A DNA stretch of 64,000 nucleotides from Bromus sterilis. Lineage: Eukaryota > Streptophyta > Magnoliopsida > Poales > Poaceae. A model generated the notes under the pieces. The model saw only the letters and a program-made list of their open reading frames with translations. It was not told the origin of the DNA and did not search any database. This document shows, piece after piece, positions 59,548-64,000 of the stretch (its first letter is position 1; the number at the start of each line of letters is the position of its first letter). A program made the position numbers and the translations under genes. The stretch lies in contig OX465600.1 in NCBI GenBank assembly GCA_950022295.1, positions 8,494,001 to 8,558,000 on the forward strand, written 5' to 3'.

Positions 59548-60031
59548 CTAGAAGAACACCCCGTGCGTTGCAGCGAAGATCTCTATAATAACTCTAATGT
59601 AAATTTAAAAGGTATAATGGTCTGTCTGGATTGAGCCTACCCTAGCCATGCCATGCCATCCATTGGTGTGAAAATGAACTGGGAAAGCTGGGCAAGCCAA
59701 ATCTCGCCAAAATATTGGCTATCAAGCAAACATTTTCCTTACACTCGATCAATGCCAAAAAATTGGTTGGGGAGATTGGGACATGAATCCAAACATGTCC
59801 TAAGATGCATGTAAATGAAAATGGATAACATGAACAAATGATTGGCTACAATAGTGAGTGATGTGGATAGCTTGCATGTTGAGATAAAGACCATAAATGC
59901 ATGGGGTTTTGTTAGTGGATGACATGGACAAACAATTGGCCATAATAGTGGATGATGTGGATAGCTTGCATGTTGAGATAAAGACACTATAAATGCATCT
60001 TAGTGAGGTTTTGCTTTATAAGAGATATAGA
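59548..60031 (-). mobile_element. Small Helitron directly beside the CACTA element
   Basis: On the minus strand, A|TCTATATCTCTTATAAAGC starts it and CGCTGCAACGCACGGGG, TGTTCTTCTAG|T ends it. The interior has two copies of GATGTGGATAGCTTGCATG. It begins only 28 bp after the CACTA target duplication. Confidence 0.82.
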
Positions 60032-60356
60032 TGTGAGATCAATGGCCCATGATTAATGCAACAGAAGACCTTCACACGCAACAAGTTGTGTGTTTAGAAC
60101 ACCATTATAATATTCTTTTCCTATGTTTGACGAAAAAATTGTGTAAAAAGTATCACACCAAGTTTAACACACACATGCAATAAAATATTATGTGCATACA
60201 ACATATCTCCATTTTTTGTAACAGAAACACTTTAAAATGGGTCACAAATGCTAGCCGCATGAAAGACAATCACATGCAACATACATAATTAACACACACA
60301 TCAATGAATAACACATTCGCAACATTAATTGAAGAACCAACATAACATATAATCTA

Positions 60357-60569
60357 GGGTTAATTTTATAAATGCCACTCGTATTATGGTGATTCCGAGA
60401 AATGCCATTGCAATTTTAGAACTTTGAAAGATACCATTTTCATTTTCAGTCATTTCAGTGGCATTTTTCAATGTTTTGCATAATTCAAGTGGCATTTTTG
60501 AAAGTTTGAAAATTTAAGTGGAATTTCTATGAATCACCATAATTCGAGTGACATTTATACAATTAACCC
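60357..60569. mobile_element. Mutator-type MITE, 213 bp, perfect 9-bp duplication
   Basis: Terminal inverted repeats GGGTTAATTTTATAAATGCC and inverted GGGTTAATTGTATAAATGTC continue for about 40 bp. TATAATCTA is duplicated exactly (60348-60356 and 60570-60578). From 60579 to 61353 no other gene is seen; this is the upstream region of the receptor kinase. Confidence 0.93.
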
Positions 60570-61353
60570 TATAATCTATTCTCAAATCCAGTGACCTCCC
60601 ACCATCAACAATAGTGGCACCTGCTTCACCCATTGTTGTTCCGCCGATGACGAATACTGCTCACCGCGTTTGAGCCAGATCATGCTATCCTAAACCCATT
60701 TCATGCAATCCAAATGCTTTCTAGAGTTGAGTGCCACGACGTGGAGCTCCACCACATGACCTCCATGGGTTACGGGTCTCCGACTCGATCGATCTCCACC
60801 CATTAGTTTTTCCATGGCATGAGTGCCCTAGTCACCATGCATCGTGGGAGGAGGCAAATTAAGGCGACCAAGGGACCATCGGCGCAAATAATTTACCCAA
60901 AAAAATGAAGAAAAACTACTACTAGAGGGTATAGGGGCTATGTAAAGTAACCAACTTGATAAGTAATGAACTAATTATGCAATCCTGTACACTGTACAAT
61001 TTCCACCTCTTGGGGTCAAAGAATTCAAGGACGCCATTAGCCTTTTGGAAAAAAGGGCACATGTCTAGTGGATGTGAATCACGTGACTTCCCTTGACAAA
61101 ACTAGCAAAGCAGTCACGTACAATCCATGACTTCGTTAGATTTCTCCTTGCGCCGTCCTATGATCAAGTCGGCTATGGACTGCCATGCAAGTTGCCCGCA
61201 TGCACTAGCTATTCCCGTGCACGTACGTAGGCCGGCCGCCGCTCGCCGGCAAAGTCATCACGTCCTCATATCATCTCATGAGCAGCCTACTTCTCCTCCT
61301 TTGGCTCAAACATATAGCCCCAGCAGCTTCTTTCGCTGATCGTGAGGCCCCGA

Positions 61354-63940
61354 ATGGCGACGATGTTCCCCAACCTTCGTCGTGCCATGCTCGTTTCCTC
61401 GCTGCTCTTACTTTGTCCCGGAACCTGCTCCGCCGCGGGCTCTTCATCTCGTGACGACACCCTGAACGATGGCCGGCGCAACATCACCGACGGCCAGACG
61501 CTCGTCTCGGCCGGTGGCTCCTTCACGCTAGGGTTCTTCTCACCGGGCGAGAAGAACAGGAGGTACGTCGGGATATGGTACTCCGCGTCCACGGACGCCG
61601 TCGTCTGGGTGGCCAACCGCGACAGCCCGCTCAACGACACCGCTGGCGTGCTGATGATCGACGCCACCGGCGGCCTCCTGCTGCTCGACGGCTCCGGCCG
61701 CACCGCGTGGTCGTCCAACACGACGACGACAGGCGGGAGTGGGAGTGGGACTCCTTCCTCCGCGGCCGCGCAGCTGCTCGAGTCCGGTAACCTAGTGGTG
61801 GTGCGCGACGAGAGCGGCGGTGCCGTGCTCTGGCAGTCGTTCGACCACCCGTCCAACACCCTGATCGCCGGCATGCGGCTCGGCAGAAACCCGCAGACCG
61901 GCGCGGAGTGGTCCCTCACGTCGTGGCGCTCCCCGGCCGACCCGGCTACGGGGGACTGCCGCCGGGCCATGGACACCAGGGGGCTGCCGGACTGCGTGTC
62001 CTGGCGCGGCGACGCCAAGAAGTACCGCACGGGGCCGTGGAACGGGCTGTGGTTCAGCGGCGTCCCGGAGATGGCGTCCTACTCCGACATGTTCACCAAC
62101 CAGGTGGTGGTCCGGCCCGACGAGGTGGCCTACGTGTTCAACGCCACGGCGGCGGCGCCCTTCTCGCGGCTGGTGCTGAGCGAGGCCGGCCTGATCCAGC
62201 GGCTGGTGTGGGATTCCGGCAGCCGGGTGTGGAACGTATTCGCGCAGGCGCCGAGGGACGTGTGCGACGACTACGCCAAGTGCGGCGCCTTCGGGCTGTG
62301 CAACGTCAACACGGCGTCCACGCTCTTCTGCGGCTGCGTGCAGGGGTACGTCCCCGTGTCCCCCGCGCACTGGTCCATGAGGGAGGCCGCCGCCGGCTGC
62401 CGGAGGAATGTGCCGCTGCAGTGCAGCGACGGCGGCGCCACCACGGACGGGTTCACGGTGGTGCCCGGCGTGAAGCTCCCCCACACGGACAACGCGACGG
62501 TGGACGTCGGCGCGACGCTGGAGGAGTGCGGGGCGAGGTGCCTTGCCAACTGTTCATGTATGGCCTACGCCGCCGCCGATATCAGAGGAGGCGGCGGAGG
62601 CAGTGGCTGCGTCATCTGGGTCGGTGACATCGTCGACGTCCGGTACGTCGACAAAGGCCAGGACCTCTACGTGAGGCTGGCAAAATCTGAACTAGGTACG
62701 TGCACTTGGACTTTGGATGGATCATCTTGCCCAATGGATTACCCAATAACCTGTGATACTCCCTCCCTATCGTCACAATATAAAACGTTTTTTAACACTA
62801 TGCTAATATCAAAAAAACATCTTATATTAAGTTACAAAGGTAGTACATGTATAACTGTTCATATATTTCTTCGTGAAATTGATTTGGTCCAATGACCTGT
62901 TTATTTTCTCTGTGAATTTTACTTCTTCAGCTCATAAGAAGAGCAGGAGTATGTTAAAGATTTTGCTACCAGTCACGGCATGTCTGCTTGTACTGATGTG
63001 TATACTCCTAGTTTGGATATGCAAGTTCAGAGGTAGAATCTATTGTTGTGGCACTTCTAAGAATTACATTAAAGAAAAATATTTAGTTATTTACTTCTAA
63101 GAACTACTGACAAACAATATTTCATCTCTTCCTGTTAGGCAACCGTCGAAACAAAAATACTCAGGCAAAGTCGATTCTAGGAGGCACATCAAACCAACTA
63201 ATTGGTGATGAAAATATCGAGCTTCCATTGGTTAGCTTCGAAGACATTGTTACCGCCACAAACGATTTCTCGAACGACAACATGCTAGGACAAGGAGGCT
63301 TTGGAAAGGTTTATAAGGTAACAAAATAATCTAACCAAGTAGGTGTATCAGATGAACATGATAACGACTATGTTCAGCTTAAGAATGATTAAAGTTCCAC
63401 AGGGAGTGCTGGGAGATGACGAAGAAGTTGCTATCAAAAGGCTCGGTAAGAGTTCCGGCCAAGGAGCAGAGGAGTTCAGAAATGAAGTTGTTCTAATTGC
63501 CAAGTTGCAGCATAGGAACCTTGTTAGACTTCTTGGTTATTGCATTCATGGAGATGAGAGGCTGCTGATTTACGAGTACTTACCAAACAAAAGCTTGGAT
63601 GTCTTCATTTTTGGTACGGTCAGATTTAAATGTTGATAGAAACTAACGCGTTATTTAACAGAGCTTGGCTTCATACTTGGTTATTGCATATTGTTTTGCT
63701 AGATGCCGCAAGTAAGTATGTCCTTGATTGGCCAACAAGGTCTCAGATAATCAAAGGGGTAGCCAGAGGACTTCTTTATCTCCACCAAGATTCAAGGCTG
63801 ACTATAATTCATAGAGATCTTAAGTCAAGCAACATCTTGTTAGATGTGGATATGAGCCCAAAGATATCTGATTTTGGTATGGCAAGAATCTTTGGTCCCG
63901 ACCAGCAAGAAGCAAACACTAACCGAGTTGTTGGAACATA
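61354..63940 (+). CDS. G-type lectin S-receptor-like serine/threonine kinase, 3' end beyond window
   Basis: Plasma-membrane receptor kinase. Exons in the window: 61354-62695, 62931-63032, 63139-63317, 63403-63613, 63703-63940 (690 residues). All are in frame, and the last three borders fall exactly where they do in the paralog at 13927-17630; two more exons are expected past 64000. ATG 61354 begins the signal peptide (SSLLLLCPGTCSA); the in-frame GTG at 61342 is less likely. Domains: bulb-lectin (TLVSAGGSFTLGFFSPGEK, WVANRDSPL), S-locus glycoprotein (YRTGPWNGLWFSGVPEM), EGF-like, PAN (CGARCLANCSCMAYAAADI), membrane helix in exon 2, then kinase with GQGGFGKVYK, VAIKRL, IIHRDLKSSN and DFGMARIF, so predicted active. 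Exon 1 is very GC-rich, the kinase exons AT-rich. Intron 1 holds a Stowaway. Confidence 0.93.
62759..62843. mobile_element. Short Stowaway MITE in receptor kinase intron 1
   Basis: CTCCCTCCCTATCGTCACAA at the left and a decayed right end (TTACAAAGGTAG) with TA on both sides; ATATAAAACGTTTTTTAACA near the left end is the typical core of this subfamily. It lies 64 bp past the exon 1 donor. Confidence 0.7.
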
Positions 63941-64000
63941 GTGAGTAATTCGTGCAGGATATTTATTTTGTTAAATTTTTCTGTTACATAAGTAATTGCT

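Noticed and set aside
61575..62627. Long open frames in other frames and strand over the receptor kinase exon 1 (up to about 240 codons)
   Set aside because: They overlap the S-domain exon, are rich in Arg/Pro/Gly and arise from its high GC content; no domain of their own.
1..64000. tRNA genes, CRISPR arrays, bacterial-type operons or phage genes
   Set aside because: None seen; the gene structure is eukaryotic throughout.

Overview
The window looks like nuclear DNA of a Pooideae grass, most likely Triticeae (wheat/barley/Aegilops group). Evidence: long-intron genes with AT-rich introns, one very GC-rich first exon, many Stowaway MITEs with CTCCCTCC ends and TA duplications, small Helitrons ending in a GC hairpin plus CTAG|T, 9-bp-duplication Mutator MITEs, and CACTA elements with arrays of a GTGGCGCA/TGCGCCAC palindrome. 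The species call is inference. No full-length LTR retrotransposon is seen.

Layout. 0-3.7 kb: LINE remnants and MITEs. 3.8-5.65 kb (+): intact three-exon DUF952 gene. 5.75-7.0 kb (-): S-domain receptor-kinase pseudogene cut off before its kinase. 7.2-13.9 kb: Helitron, low-complexity and inverted-repeat DNA, no gene. 13.9-17.6 kb (-): intact seven-exon G-type lectin S-receptor-like kinase. 19.9-34.3 kb (-): class II diterpene cyclase (copalyl-diphosphate-synthase family), rebuilt here as 13 exons with one open frame of 726 residues; its introns hold LINE, Mutator, Helitron and Stowaway insertions. 35-48 kb: Helitrons, MITEs, microsatellites and a 1.45-kb non-autonomous CACTA carrying a 5S-rRNA-like segment. 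48.36-59.52 kb: an 11.16-kb CACTA transposon with matching TCT duplications, one intact four-exon accessory ORF, a frameshifted transposase and a captured B3-domain gene fragment. 59.5-60.6 kb: Helitron and Mutator MITE. 61.35 kb to the end (+): second apparently functional S-receptor-like kinase, whose last exons lie beyond the window.

How the genes may work together (inference): the host genes fall into two defence-type classes, a small S-domain receptor kinase family (two apparently functional, one dead) and a plastidial diterpenoid entry enzyme. The cyclase keeps its DXDD acid motif, but both positions of the catalytic-base pair typical of ent-copalyl diphosphate synthases are changed. 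It is therefore a candidate for specialised (phytoalexin-type) metabolism rather than gibberellin synthesis. It lies between two ~0.6-kb direct repeats about 20 kb apart.
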